From an uncultured Pseudomonadales bacterium (GTDB lineage Bacteria; Pseudomonadota; Gammaproteobacteria; Pseudomonadales; Balneatricaceae), in NCBI GenBank assembly GCA_937773555.1, contig CALJVT010000002.1, forward strand, positions 432,501-496,500: 64,000 nucleotides of DNA, in the 5' to 3' direction. Position numbers and translations under genes: made by a program. The notes beneath the pieces were generated by a model. That model saw only the letters and a list, made by a program, of their open reading frames with translations. It ran no database searches and had not been told where the DNA came from. The number at the start of each line of letters is the position of its first letter. The stretch's first letter is position 1. This document shows, in pieces, positions 44,292-53,149 of the stretch.

Positions 44292-45188
44292 ATGAATCAT
44301 CAAGATTTTCTTAGGAGCCTCTCAAAGGAGACGCGTAAGAAGCTTACACAGCGATGTGATGAGCCTGGGTTGGTGCACCTCGCTTTGCATTTAGGGTTAA
44401 TTGTTGGGTTCGGTCTTGCCATTTATTTGAGTTTGCCTGGTTGGCAATTGTTGCTGATACCGCAAGGTATTGTGATCGTGTTTCTATTTACACTTTTGCA
44501 TGAATCTGTGCATCAGACGCCGTTTAGGACCCGTTGGTTAAATAACGTGACGGCGAGGGTGAGTGGTTTTTTAATTTTCTTGCCGTCCACATGGTTCAAA
44601 TATTTTCACTTTGCTCACCACCGCTTTACGCAGATTCCAGGAAAAGATCCCGAATTGGCGACTGAAAAACCTAAAACTATGTTGAGTTTCGTCAAGCATA
44701 TTTCGGGAATTCCAACATGGATGGGTCACTTTAAAACACTGGGAAAGAATGCAATGTGTGACTGCAGTGCGGATTTCTTGCCAAAGACGTCCGAGGCACC
44801 TATTGTCAAAGAAGCCCGTTTGCTTCTCTTGGCCTATGCATTGATTTTGTGTAGCGTAATATATACTGGGTCTGCAGCATTGTTCTGGATTTGGATTTTT
44901 CCTGCACTGTTGGGGCAGCCGTTTTTAAGGTTTTACCTTCTGGCGGAACATGGCCTTTGCCCAACCGCGTCAAACATGTTCGAGAACACTCGTACAACGT
45001 TCACCAATCGTATCGTGCTGTTTGTCACGTGGAATATGTCATACCACACTGAACATCACACCTACCCATCGGTGCCGTTCCACAAATTGCCCAACCTACA
45101 TGAGATCATGCAGCGTGAGCTAATCCATACCGAGTCGGGCTACAAGGCCTTTATGGGAAATTATATTGCGAGTCTCACGGCAAAATAA
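44292..45188 (+). CDS. membrane fatty-acid-desaturase-type di-iron enzyme
   Basis: 298 residues from the ATG at 44292; a GTG ten codons upstream is possible. The three histidine boxes are HESVHQTPF, HFAHHRFTQIPGKDPE and HTEHHTYPSVPFHKL, with hydrophobic segments between. This family includes desaturases, hydroxylases and ketolases acting on lipids or amines. The neighbouring oxygenase and flavoprotein make a non-lipid substrate possible. A single-gene transcript after 89 bases, or part of the operon. Confidence 0.86.
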   Translation: MNHQDFLRSLSKETRKKLTQRCDEPGLVHLALHLGLIVGFGLAIYLSLPGWQLLLIPQGIVIVFLFTLLHESVHQTPFRTRWLNNVTARVSGFLIFLPSTWFKYFHFAHHRFTQIPGKDPELATEKPKTMLSFVKHISGIPTWMGHFKTLGKNAMCDCSADFLPKTSEAPIVKEARLLLLAYALILCSVIYTGSAALFWIWIFPALLGQPFLRFYLLAEHGLCPTASNMFENTRTTFTNRIVLFVTWNMSYHTEHHTYPSVPFHKLPNLHEIMQRELIHTESGYKAFMGNYIASLTAK

Positions 45189-45237
45189 AGCATGATTGTT
45201 TGCAGGAAACCAATAGGACCACGACCCACTCCTGCAG

Positions 45238-45444
45238 CTAAATAAACTGCTGGACCAACACAATACCTCCGACCAGTGCGAGGGAATACAACAAAATTTT
45301 CCATATTGAAAATTTCCGCACTGACCAGTCTATACGGTCATCTCGCTCAGTCTGCTTCTTAGAGGCTTTAAACTTGCCGAGATAGAAAAAAACAGCTAAT
45401 GACAAAACTGCCATGGAGCCAAAGACTAAAGTATTGGCATCCAT
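45238..45444 (-). CDS. small two-helix membrane protein
   Basis: 68 residues: VFGSMAVLSLAVFFYLGKF, a charged loop KASKKQTERDDRIDWSVRKF, then IWKILLYSLALVGGIVLVQQF. It overlaps the BI-1 gene stop by one base and is probably coupled to it. Not recognised. Confidence 0.7.
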   Translation of the reverse strand: MDANTLVFGSMAVLSLAVFFYLGKFKASKKQTERDDRIDWSVRKFSIWKILLYSLALVGGIVLVQQFI

Positions 45445-46244
45445 TAGCGACTTCTCAGTTTAGCCAATAGCCTGAGCATTTCAAGGTAGAGCCATATCAG
45501 CGTCACCATCAGAGAAAAAGCACCGAACCATTCCATGTATTTGGGTGCGCCCATCTCTGAACCTTGTTCAATAAAATCAAAATCCAACACCAAATTAAGC
45601 GCGGCAATGGCGACGACAAATAGACTAAAGCCAATACCAAATAAACCGTTTGAGTGAATAAATCCTATGCCGCCAGAACCGAACATATTCATTACCATAC
45701 TAACCAAATAAAGCACACCAATCCCCATAGTGGCTGAAGTCACCATCAAGCGAAAATTTTCTGTGGGCTTAACGATGCCCGTTTTGTACAGGAACAGCAA
45801 TGATGCAAGAGTACCCAACGTCAAGCCTACCGCCTGGATCACAATGCCTGGATATTGCATCTCAAAGATACCCGAGATAGCACCCAAAAATAGGCCCTGA
45901 GATAAAGCATACAGCGGCGCTGTTATACCAGACCACTGCTTTTTAAATATAGTCACCAGAGCAAATACAAAGCCCAGGATCGCACCACCAATCGCGAGCG
46001 GCATCACTGCTGCTGAGTTACCACTTTCAAAAAACAGGTTCCATGTCCAGGACGCTGACAACACCACCAATGCCAGTAATATACCGGTCTTGTTCACTGT
46101 CCCCTGCAGCGTCATGGTCTGTGACGACGTTGATTGAATGCCGCGTGTTGGTGATGATGATTGGGCACTCTTGCTGAACGTATCGGCCTTCAACGCCGGG
46201 TTGCCTGAGCGACCGAACATTTGAAGCGCTCTATGATTAGACAT
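45444..46244 (-). CDS. Bax inhibitor-1/YccA-family membrane protein
   Basis: 266 residues. N-terminus NPALKADTFSKSAQS is typical of the bacterial YccA-like branch, followed by seven helices; LVLDFDFIEQGSEMGAPKYMEWFGAF is the family C-terminal signature with conserved acids. BI-1 relatives are thought to be pH-sensitive calcium leak channels or regulators of FtsH. It precedes a small membrane gene in the same operon. Confidence 0.9.
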   Translation of the reverse strand: MSNHRALQMFGRSGNPALKADTFSKSAQSSSPTRGIQSTSSQTMTLQGTVNKTGILLALVVLSASWTWNLFFESGNSAAVMPLAIGGAILGFVFALVTIFKKQWSGITAPLYALSQGLFLGAISGIFEMQYPGIVIQAVGLTLGTLASLLFLYKTGIVKPTENFRLMVTSATMGIGVLYLVSMVMNMFGSGGIGFIHSNGLFGIGFSLFVVAIAALNLVLDFDFIEQGSEMGAPKYMEWFGAFSLMVTLIWLYLEMLRLLAKLRSR

Positions 46245-46706
46245 ATATTAACCCCTAAGTTTATAACAAAAATTCCTCCCTAAACGCGCTAATGTGCGAG
46301 CCGCCAGGGTCGGTTAAAGCTTAAAGTAATGATAGCCGATTAGGCTCCCTAACCCAATATTATTGGGCAAAAATTTTTCCTTAAAAAGAGACTCAATAAT
46401 AAAACCCAGACGCACATCAAAAAAATAGAAAGGAAGTTTAGAACAAGGGCAGCATTATGGACAAGGAACCCTAATTAACGGGCTTGGTGAGGCTCACGAT
46501 GTTGATTTTGAGGGGGAATGTATTTTTCAAAGAAGAGTGTTTAAAGTTACAAACAGGAAACTAATGGCACTAAACATGCGCCAGGTAGTGGCCTTTGAAT
46601 GGCCTTTATTCATCCCTTTGGGATAGTTCAAGGTGAATGAAGTTGTGCACTTAAGTACAGATGTAATACCATCATCCACATTAACAATACGCTATAGTCT
46701 ATTTTC
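46245..46706. other. intergenic region
   Basis: 462 bases. It holds the promoter of the BI-1 gene near 46245-46400 with a CCCAATATTATTGGG palindrome near 46351-46365. No gene is supported in the rest. Confidence 0.45.
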
Positions 46707-46886
46707 GTGAGAGTGAGAACCAAAAACTGTTATGTGTGTAAGGACGCAAAGGAAGTCCTGTACAGGTGTCAATATCAAGACCTAAAGGATTGGGTGTTCC
46801 TATGTGGAAAGTGTCTCACGGATGTTAAGGTACGTTTTGAGGATACTTACCAATACGGTGGAACTTGGAAAAGTAAGAAAAAATAG
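46707..46886 (+). CDS. 59-residue zinc-ribbon protein
   Basis: Starts GTG at 46707. It encodes two CxxC knuckles: NCYVCKDAKEVLYRC with C8 and C11, and WVFLCGKCLTDV with C33 and C36. The C-terminus DTYQYGGTWKSKKK is basic. The layout fits a conserved small zinc-binding protein of marine gammaproteobacteria whose function is unknown; nucleic-acid or ribosome binding is possible. Confidence 0.8.
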   Translation: MRVRTKNCYVCKDAKEVLYRCQYQDLKDWVFLCGKCLTDVKVRFEDTYQYGGTWKSKKK

Positions 46887-46970
46887 ATGTGCCCTTAAAA
46901 CCGAAGGTGTTTTTATAATCTATAAATGTATTATTATTTAAATACCCTAATTACTTTTCAAAATAGGTAT

Positions 46971-47065
46971 TAAAAAGCCCCAAAATCTGTCTTAAAATAA
47001 GGTAATAAGGCTAATTGTGGGTCTCAATAATAACCCTTGAAACATATGTGGTGCATATAGAAGCA
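46971..47065 (-). repeat. repeat copy B: tmRNA/tRNA 3' flank with terminator
   Basis: The core 47009-47043 is 33/35 identical to copy C at 48087-48121. The minus strand reads CACCACATATGTTTCAAG and ends GGGGCTTTTTAAT, like a CCA end followed by a terminator. The T-arm part is missing. Confidence 0.7.
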
Positions 47066-47113
47066 AAAATGAAACCCTTTGATAAGGAACTTACCTAATG
47101 AGAACCAAGGCGC

Positions 47114-47425
47114 ATGAACACAACGAAACCTGATGATTATGTATATACGGCTATAGATGCCATAGATGAGGTTTCTTGTGGGAACACCCGTAAAGATGAA
47201 CCTAAGCCAACTTCAGGAAAGGATAAATGGCATAAACTAAATAGGTGGCAGAAGGTCTGGTTAGTCTCTGTTGTTATTCAAAAGCTTATTATTGTGCTAA
47301 TGAGCTTAGCTACAATGGACTTTAGCTTTGCATTTATCATGATAATTATCATCTTGAATGTAAATTGCCTAGTCTATGGTGTGGGCTTAGCCATTGCTTG
47401 GGGTCTTCGGCGAGTCAAAGCGTAG
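47114..47425 (+). CDS. membrane protein of unknown function
   Basis: 103 residues: a polar 50-residue N-terminal part, then two hydrophobic helices (WLVSVVIQKLIIVLMSLATM and FAFIMIIIILNVNCLVYGVG). Not recognised. It lies between repeat copies B and C with one convergent small gene, so it may be cargo of an inserted element. Confidence 0.6.
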   Translation: MNTTKPDDYVYTAIDAIDEVSCGNTRKDEPKPTSGKDKWHKLNRWQKVWLVSVVIQKLIIVLMSLATMDFSFAFIMIIIILNVNCLVYGVGLAIAWGLRRVKA

Positions 47426-47462
47426 TTCTGTCTTTAACTCTGGGACATGAAGAGGAAGGGTT

Positions 47463-47494
47463 GGCAGAGAAGGACCGCTAGAACCTTCTCTGCC
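47463..47494. terminator. hairpin between convergent small genes
   Basis: 11-base stem GGCAGAGAAGG with its complement around a 10-base loop. No long T-run, so it is a weak or rho-assisted terminator or message-end stabiliser. Confidence 0.55.
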
Positions 47495-47498
47495 ATAA

Positions 47499-47771
47499 CT
47501 ATTTATATACCTGCCAACTAGAACCGACACGTATAACTTCAACTTTCCTTTTCTTCGCCAACTGAGTAAGTATAAGGTGAGTAGTAAACCCAATAAAGAA
47601 TCCAGCAACACAAGCTATAGTAGTAATCATAACAACTCCAATGTGAGCTAAGGGATAGGCAGAGCAGTGACTCTGGGACTGGGCTGCCAGTAAGAGAAAC
47701 AACGGGGTTAGGATAAACCCCGCGGTCAAAGGAGAGCTTAAGATAAGCTCGTGAAGCCCCCCAATCCTCAA
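47499..47771 (-). CDS. small membrane protein, unrecognised
   Basis: 90 codons opening with TTG at 47771. Two hydrophobic segments (PLTAGFILTPLFLLLAAQS and IGVVMITTIACVAGFFIGFT) and a basic end KKRKVEVIRVGSSWQVYK. The composition is that of a membrane protein, but the start is uncertain and two overlapping frames exist. Confidence 0.45.
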   Translation of the reverse strand: MRIGGLHELILSSPLTAGFILTPLFLLLAAQSQSHCSAYPLAHIGVVMITTIACVAGFFIGFTTHLILTQLAKKRKVEVIRVGSSWQVYK

Positions 47772-48050
47772 GGCCTAAGTTATCAATAATTGTGTTCACC
47801 AACAATACTGATTACATGCTTTTACATTGCTTACAAAGGCTTACGTTACAGCCACTTTAAGCAACATTAGGTTAGGTGTCACAAGTGTATAACTGGGTTC
47901 AAAAAGTGAAGTGTGTGATGCGCTGCAGATGGCTATAAGCCTGCTGTTGACTGCTGTGATTGAGTTGTATTTTGGCTACAAAAGGCGTTGCATTAACCGA
48001 CTTATTGGGCTGTTTAGATGGCCTGTATGCGGCCTAAGTGCTTGAGGCAA

Positions 48051-48150
48051 TAAAAAGCCCCGATACCCCTATGAAGGGCGTAACGAGGCTAATTGTGAGT
48101 CTCAATAATAACGCTTGAAACTTGTATGTGGTGGAGGTGGGAGTCGAAAC
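48051..48150 (-). repeat. repeat copy C: tmRNA/tRNA-like 3' end and terminator
   Basis: The best preserved copy. On the minus strand it starts TTCGACTCCCACCTCCACCA (48129-48148), which reads as T-loop, T-stem and acceptor ending CCA, close to a tmRNA 3' end but with a short acceptor. Then follow the shared 35-base core and a terminator with AGCCTCG pairing CGGGGCT before TTTTT. No tmRNA body precedes it. Confidence 0.7.
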
Positions 48151-48408
48151 TATTTCTCATATCCCCTCTAGCTATATTTCTTATAATTAGTTCTGTTTGC
48201 GTGTACCCATAGATAAATGCTTAAACTAGAACTTATGCTTTATCTTTACACTGAAGCGCACTAGCAAAAATATAACATGCCCCAGTGACAGCTTAAACCC
48301 CTGGGATTTATAGGATTATGGTACAAATGTCAGAAAGGGAAAGTGTAGAGTAACTGTTTATAAGGCCACGCCTTACTTAATTATACTTTACTCCTTCCGC
48401 TAGGCTTT

Positions 48409-50286
48409 TTAGTCGATGTGGTGAGCTTTGACCGTATTTCGCGCAACGCCAAGTTGGCGTGCGGCTAGAGCGATATTACCACTACATTCCAGTACAGTTT
48501 TTCTAATTTCAAGGCATTGAATCTCCTTAGCCATGTAGCCTTTGCAACGCGTGCAGGGTGATATTTCGAATTCATGTTGTCCTAAAATTCGTACAATACT
48601 TTCTGTCTTTATCATACCTTCATGATGCTGGGAAACTAGCGTTCGCAAGCTCCAATCTAGATCAGACAAATTATCAATTGCGGCACTTGTACGAAGAGCT
48701 TCTATAGCGTTGTTTGATAATGAGTGCTGCGATGAAATTACTGCAAGCATTGAACTGCATAAGTGCCGAAAATCAGAGCGGTTCCTAAGTTTGGGTAAGA
48801 AAAGTGAGAAACCTGCCAGGCGATTCTCTAACTGCTGAAATGGCCCTTTAGCCGTGTTTTTCGCATTAGCATAAAGCCTGCTGCTTAAAATAACCCACTC
48901 ACCATCACCGAGTAGCTGTGTTCTCCTGTGAGTACAACGGTTTAACAGCGTGGTTAAAATTGGAACAATGTCGATTGACAAAAGATCAACTCGATCTAAA
49001 TAAAGTGTGCCACCTTTATTTAGATCAATCTTATCCTCCATCGAAGTGTTACTGCTCGTGCTAGGTCTCAATTGGGCAATGAGCTGGCTCTCAACTGAAT
49101 CAACAGTTAATGTTGCACAATCCAAAATTATAAAACTTTTTTTAGGGTGTAGCTGATCATGGATTTCTTCGGCTATTGTATTTTTACCCGTTCCTGGACC
49201 GCCCGCTATCATTACTGGGAGGCCTTGTAGAGCAGATTTTTTAGCTAATCGAAGATTGTGCCGTAATGCTTCATCTTTGAACACGCGCCCATTGTCAAAA
49301 TCTTCAGTTGTTAATTGTTGGTGATAGATAGGGTCAACTGGCAAAAAAACCTTAGAATTTATTAGTTTACTACTCGCGCTGTGAGTAAGTCTAAGACGGG
49401 CAAAGTAACCAGAGTGCAACCAGTCTTTGATTTGAACAACTTCACCTTTACAAATGCGCTCCATCAATGGAAAAAACTGCCCCATAAAGACATCTTCGAA
49501 TTTTGGTGTACTGGTTAGCCTTAAACCTGTTAAAAGTTCTCCTGTATGGCGGTTGGCACCGGTAATATACCCCTCTTGGTTAAAGGCGATCATGGCAACA
49601 TTTTGGGTTTGAAGGTATTCTTGGCGCGGGTGGAATTGGATGATGTGATCGCTACGATGATCGTCTACAAAAAGTCGATTTTCAACATTTTGCGCAGCTA
49701 GATTGACCAAGGCGAGGGTATGGTATTGACGTACAGTAACCTCAGAAGAGGCATCAATTAGTCCAATTAAATGGCCACTACTATCAAATATCGGAGCTGA
49801 TAAACACGACACACTGCCCTCTCTAGAGAAAAAGTGTTCACGGCCTGTAACGTTGCATGGTTGGCCTGTGTGAAGTGCCAGCCCAAGCGCATTAGTGCCG
49901 CGGATGCTTTCATTCCAAATTGAGCCAGGCACAATGCTTTGCCCACACACTGACGTGCGAAATTCTTCATCAATAATTCGATCAAGAACAACGCCATCAC
50001 TGTCTGCGAACGCCAACAAAAAGTTTGGCCCAGCAATTTGGGCGCTTAAAAGCTCCAGTTCGGGCCTCACCAAACGCATTACAAGGTCTAACTTATCACG
50101 GCGCTGGTATAGGTCTGTGTGTGAAACAACGCACTCTTCAGGTTTGCTTAATGGGTCTAAACCTATGTTGACACAACGCCTCCAACTGTCTGCAATAGGC
50201 GCTGGAATTGCTCCATGAGCAAATTTGCCATTGAGTTCTAATGCGTTACGAGCTTTTTCAAATGTAGTTTCCAATAGACTCTCCAA
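48409..50286 (-). CDS. AcoR-like transcriptional regulator (GAF-AAA-Fis) without GAFTGA
   Basis: Up to 625 residues. Residues about 60-205 form a GAF-like sensor (FLLAFADSDGVVLDRIIDEEF). An AAA+ domain follows with Walker A GGPGTGKNT and GGTLYLDRVDLL as Walker B region. The C-terminus is a Fis-type HTH: AARQLGVARNTVKAH. The GAFTGA loop needed to contact sigma-54 is absent, so it probably works with sigma-70 or is degenerate. The first codon is TTG; a second TTG at 50274 has GGAGAG just upstream and may be the true start. It is divergent from the dehydrogenase/ABC operon. Confidence 0.85.
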   Translation of the reverse strand: MESLLETTFEKARNALELNGKFAHGAIPAPIADSWRRCVNIGLDPLSKPEECVVSHTDLYQRRDKLDLVMRLVRPELELLSAQIAGPNFLLAFADSDGVVLDRIIDEEFRTSVCGQSIVPGSIWNESIRGTNALGLALHTGQPCNVTGREHFFSREGSVSCLSAPIFDSSGHLIGLIDASSEVTVRQYHTLALVNLAAQNVENRLFVDDHRSDHIIQFHPRQEYLQTQNVAMIAFNQEGYITGANRHTGELLTGLRLTSTPKFEDVFMGQFFPLMERICKGEVVQIKDWLHSGYFARLRLTHSASSKLINSKVFLPVDPIYHQQLTTEDFDNGRVFKDEALRHNLRLAKKSALQGLPVMIAGGPGTGKNTIAEEIHDQLHPKKSFIILDCATLTVDSVESQLIAQLRPSTSSNTSMEDKIDLNKGGTLYLDRVDLLSIDIVPILTTLLNRCTHRRTQLLGDGEWVILSSRLYANAKNTAKGPFQQLENRLAGFSLFLPKLRNRSDFRHLCSSMLAVISSQHSLSNNAIEALRTSAAIDNLSDLDWSLRTLVSQHHEGMIKTESIVRILGQHEFEISPCTRCKGYMAKEIQCLEIRKTVLECSGNIALAARQLGVARNTVKAHHID

Positions 50287-50342
50287 GGTTCAGCAAATAA
50301 TATGACCGCTCAAACACTTTAAAGAAAGTACATTTACACAAT

Positions 50343-50391
50343 CTGTCAAATATTGACCACCTAAAGTGAACTGATGTGCAAAATTTGACAG
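50343..50391. promoter_or_regulatory. inverted repeat operator between regulator and dehydrogenase
   Basis: CTGTCAAAT at 50343-50351 and ATTTGACAG at 50383-50391 are perfect inverted arms. Each is part of a TGTCA-type element like those bound by AcoR-family activators. The divergent location makes it a good candidate for the site of the regulator at 48409. Confidence 0.6.
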
Positions 50392-50472
50392 CCTAAACGC
50401 AAACAGCAAGAAAATTTATTGGTTATATTTGAAGCATAAACGGTTAAGCAGTTCTATATTTCGGAGAGTCCA

Positions 50473-51525
50473 ATGAAGGCGCAAGTTTTACATAAATACG
50501 ATGACGACCTAAGTGCATCATCCTGGGTTGAATACATTGACGTTCCAGATCCTACGATTACAAAAGGGTCTGACGTTATCGTGCGTATTGGTGGCGCAGG
50601 CGTCTGCCGCACAGACCTGCACGTTATTGAAGGTGTTTGGCGCCCGCACATGGACCCCACCGGTGACCAGTTACTGCCCCTTATATTAGGCCATGAAAAT
50701 GCCGGTTGGGTTGAAGACGTAGGCCCAGAAGTGGAAGGTTTGAAGAAAGGTGACCCTGTTATTGTCCATCCAAAGATTTCAAATGGCACATGCATTGCCT
50801 GCCGACGCGGACAAGATATGCATGGCGAAGGCACTTTCCCTGGGCTTGATTCAGACGGTGGCTACGCAGAAGCCTTGGTGACATCAGAGCGCAATATTAT
50901 TAAGTTACCAGATTCCCTCCTACCGAAAGAAGTTGCACCTTATTCAGATGCTGGGCTAACAGCCTACAGGGCAGCAAAAAAAGCCACACGACATTTACTC
51001 CCTGGTGAGTACTGCGTAGTCATTGGTGCTGGAGGTTTAGGACATATTGCCATTCAAGTTCTTCGTGCCATGTGTGCTGCAGAAATTATTGTAGTAGATA
51101 CATCTGCTAAGTCACTTGAACTTGCTGGTAAGTGTGGCGCCAATTATCTGGTACAAGCTGATGGTGGTGAAGTAGAGGCCGTTTTAGCACTAACAAAAGG
51201 GCATGGAGCTCAAGCAGTATTAGACTTTGTTGGTGAGAAAGGTACAACCAGAAAAGGGTTAGCAATGACCCGAGCTGCTGGCAGCTACTATGTAGTAGGT
51301 TATGGCGAAGATATTCAGGTACCCACTGTAGACCTAGTAATTACCGAAAAGAATATCATCGGCAATCTTGTTGGCACTTGGGCTGAGTTAACTGAATTGA
51401 TGGAGCTGGCCCACAGGGGCTTAGTGGACCTTACCACTAAAGAATACTCGCTAAAGGATGCAAATCTTGCATTACGCGACTTGCACGAAGGTAAGATCAC
51501 CGGACGCGCCGTACTGATCCCCTAA
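50473..51525 (+). CDS. zinc-dependent NAD(P) alcohol dehydrogenase
   Basis: 350 residues, medium-chain dehydrogenase. Catalytic zinc ligands: GVCRTDLHVIEG (Cys) and LGHENAGWV (His, Glu). The cofactor motif is VVIGAGGLGHIAIQVL. The structural zinc loop is reduced: CIACRRGQDMHGEG keeps two cysteines, where four are usual. It oxidises an alcohol or polyol. It leads the ABC importer operon and is divergent from an AcoR-like regulator, so its substrate is probably the imported compound. Confidence 0.92.
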   Translation: MKAQVLHKYDDDLSASSWVEYIDVPDPTITKGSDVIVRIGGAGVCRTDLHVIEGVWRPHMDPTGDQLLPLILGHENAGWVEDVGPEVEGLKKGDPVIVHPKISNGTCIACRRGQDMHGEGTFPGLDSDGGYAEALVTSERNIIKLPDSLLPKEVAPYSDAGLTAYRAAKKATRHLLPGEYCVVIGAGGLGHIAIQVLRAMCAAEIIVVDTSAKSLELAGKCGANYLVQADGGEVEAVLALTKGHGAQAVLDFVGEKGTTRKGLAMTRAAGSYYVVGYGEDIQVPTVDLVITEKNIIGNLVGTWAELTELMELAHRGLVDLTTKEYSLKDANLALRDLHEGKITGRAVLIP

Positions 51526-51560
51526 ATTTTATTGAAATTTAAATAAACTGGAGTAAAACA

Positions 51561-53096
51561 ATGATAAAAATAAGTAAGTTTATAGGGCCTGCAACTTTGC
51601 TGGCCCTGGCTGTCGCGGCTGCTACGCCTGCAATGGCAAAAGATTACACGCAATTTGGTATTGAAAAGGATTTGCCAGGTACCTGTAGCTACGAGGCTAC
51701 AGATGCTAAGGATTATTCTGGGCGCTCCTTAAATGTGATTACCCATGCAATACCAGTAATTGGTGAGCCAACAGCACTTCATGCTGAGCAATTTGCAGCA
51801 CTTACCGGAGCAGAAGTTAACGTTGTACATGTGCCTTTTGGTGATCTATTTCAACGCATAATGATCCCCTTTCAAAGTGATCAGAATGCTTATGACGTAT
51901 TATTTTATGCCTCACTTTGGATTGGCGATTTCAACCGCTTTTTAGAGCCAGTGCCACAGAAGTATATTGATTCAACAGGCATGTCAGATGTGACCGATAG
52001 CTTCACGGGTGTTGCTACTTGGAATGGCGAGATGATTCAGTACCCAATGGATGGCGATCGCCATTACCTAAAGTACCGTACTGATATTTTTGACAACGCT
52101 GAAGTGCAAGCTAAGTTCCTTGCCGACACGGGTAGTGCGTTAACAGTGCCTGAAACATGGGAAGACTACAATAAGGTGGCTGCCTACTTTAATGATCGCG
52201 ATTGGGATGGCGATGGCGAACTAAACTATGGTTCAGCTGAAGTAGCCAAGCGTGATGATTTGATGTTCTCTGCGTTTATTAGCCGCGCTGCTCCTTATGC
52301 CAAGCATCCTGATGTGAAAGGTGGTTTCTTCTTTGATCTAGAAACAATGGAACCATTAATTAATTCACCAGGCTTTGTACGTGGCCTACAATTGTTTGTT
52401 GATGCACAGAAAAGCTTTCCACCTGGTGGCAATAACTTCGGTCTTGGCGATGAGATATTCTCCTTTGGTGGTGGTCAAACGTTGATGAGCTACAGCTGGG
52501 ATGATGCGTATGTTCAAGCTAACCAAAAAGATAGCCGCATTCGCAATATGGTTGCAGCAGCGCCTCTGCCTGGCGCAGGTGAAGTTTGGAACCGTGATAC
52601 AGGCACGTGGGACACGTTTGCTACACCCAACCGTGCACCCTACATGACCTGGGGCTGGTCTTCTGCAGTTTCACAAATGTCTGAAGAAAAAGAAATGGCT
52701 TTTGACTTCTTGTGCTTCTTTGCAAATGAAGCTAACGCCAAGAACGACCTACAAATTGGCCGTTTTGGAGTTAACCCTTACCGCAATGAGCATTTAGATG
52801 TAGACTTCTGGAAAGGTCAGGGCTGGGAAGACAAAACAGCTGAATCCTATGTTTCAACTTTGTCAGATATGGAAGAAAGTCAGAACCGCGTGTTTGACCT
52901 GCGCGTTCCGGGTGTAAGCCAGTTTATGTCATCAATGGCCAACGGTGTTGCTGAAGCCATGGCTGGGCAGAAATCTGCGCAAGACGCGCTCGATGGTGTG
53001 GCCAAAGAATGGGCTGAAATTACTGAGCGTATTGGTAAAGATCGGTTGCGTGCAGCTTATGCTAACGTTGTTAAGCTTGAAGACAACGAAGGTTGA
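51561..53096 (+). CDS. ABC transporter solute-binding protein (sugar/polyol type)
   Basis: 511 residues with a signal peptide (cleavage near AMAKDY). The fold is that of large carbohydrate-binding proteins: RSLNVITHAIPVIGEPTALHAEQF and VHVPFGDLFQRIMIPFQSDQ. The binding site residues are not identifiable by eye. It begins 35 bases after the dehydrogenase gene and is followed by a strong hairpin and the permeases. Composition of the operon suggests polyol or sugar uptake. Confidence 0.9.
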   Translation: MIKISKFIGPATLLALAVAAATPAMAKDYTQFGIEKDLPGTCSYEATDAKDYSGRSLNVITHAIPVIGEPTALHAEQFAALTGAEVNVVHVPFGDLFQRIMIPFQSDQNAYDVLFYASLWIGDFNRFLEPVPQKYIDSTGMSDVTDSFTGVATWNGEMIQYPMDGDRHYLKYRTDIFDNAEVQAKFLADTGSALTVPETWEDYNKVAAYFNDRDWDGDGELNYGSAEVAKRDDLMFSAFISRAAPYAKHPDVKGGFFFDLETMEPLINSPGFVRGLQLFVDAQKSFPPGGNNFGLGDEIFSFGGGQTLMSYSWDDAYVQANQKDSRIRNMVAAAPLPGAGEVWNRDTGTWDTFATPNRAPYMTWGWSSAVSQMSEEKEMAFDFLCFFANEANAKNDLQIGRFGVNPYRNEHLDVDFWKGQGWEDKTAESYVSTLSDMEESQNRVFDLRVPGVSQFMSSMANGVAEAMAGQKSAQDALDGVAKEWAEITERIGKDRLRAAYANVVKLEDNEG

Positions 53097-53104
53097 TGCC
53101 GTAG

Positions 53105-53128
53105 GGTGGGCGCCTTTAGGCGCCCACC
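53105..53128 (+). promoter_or_regulatory. intercistronic hairpin after the binding-protein gene
   Basis: Perfect 10-base stem GGTGGGCGCC with its complement, loop TTTA, no T-run. It probably protects the upstream message end from degradation and so raises binding-protein levels. Confidence 0.8.
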
Positions 53129-53149
53129 AACAATCTTGGAAAAAATATA

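Noticed and set aside
48051-48500. A complete tmRNA or tRNA gene at repeat copy C
   Set aside because: Only the 3' end is recognisable. The sequence upstream on the minus strand runs into the regulator gene and has no 5' acceptor arm or tag frame.
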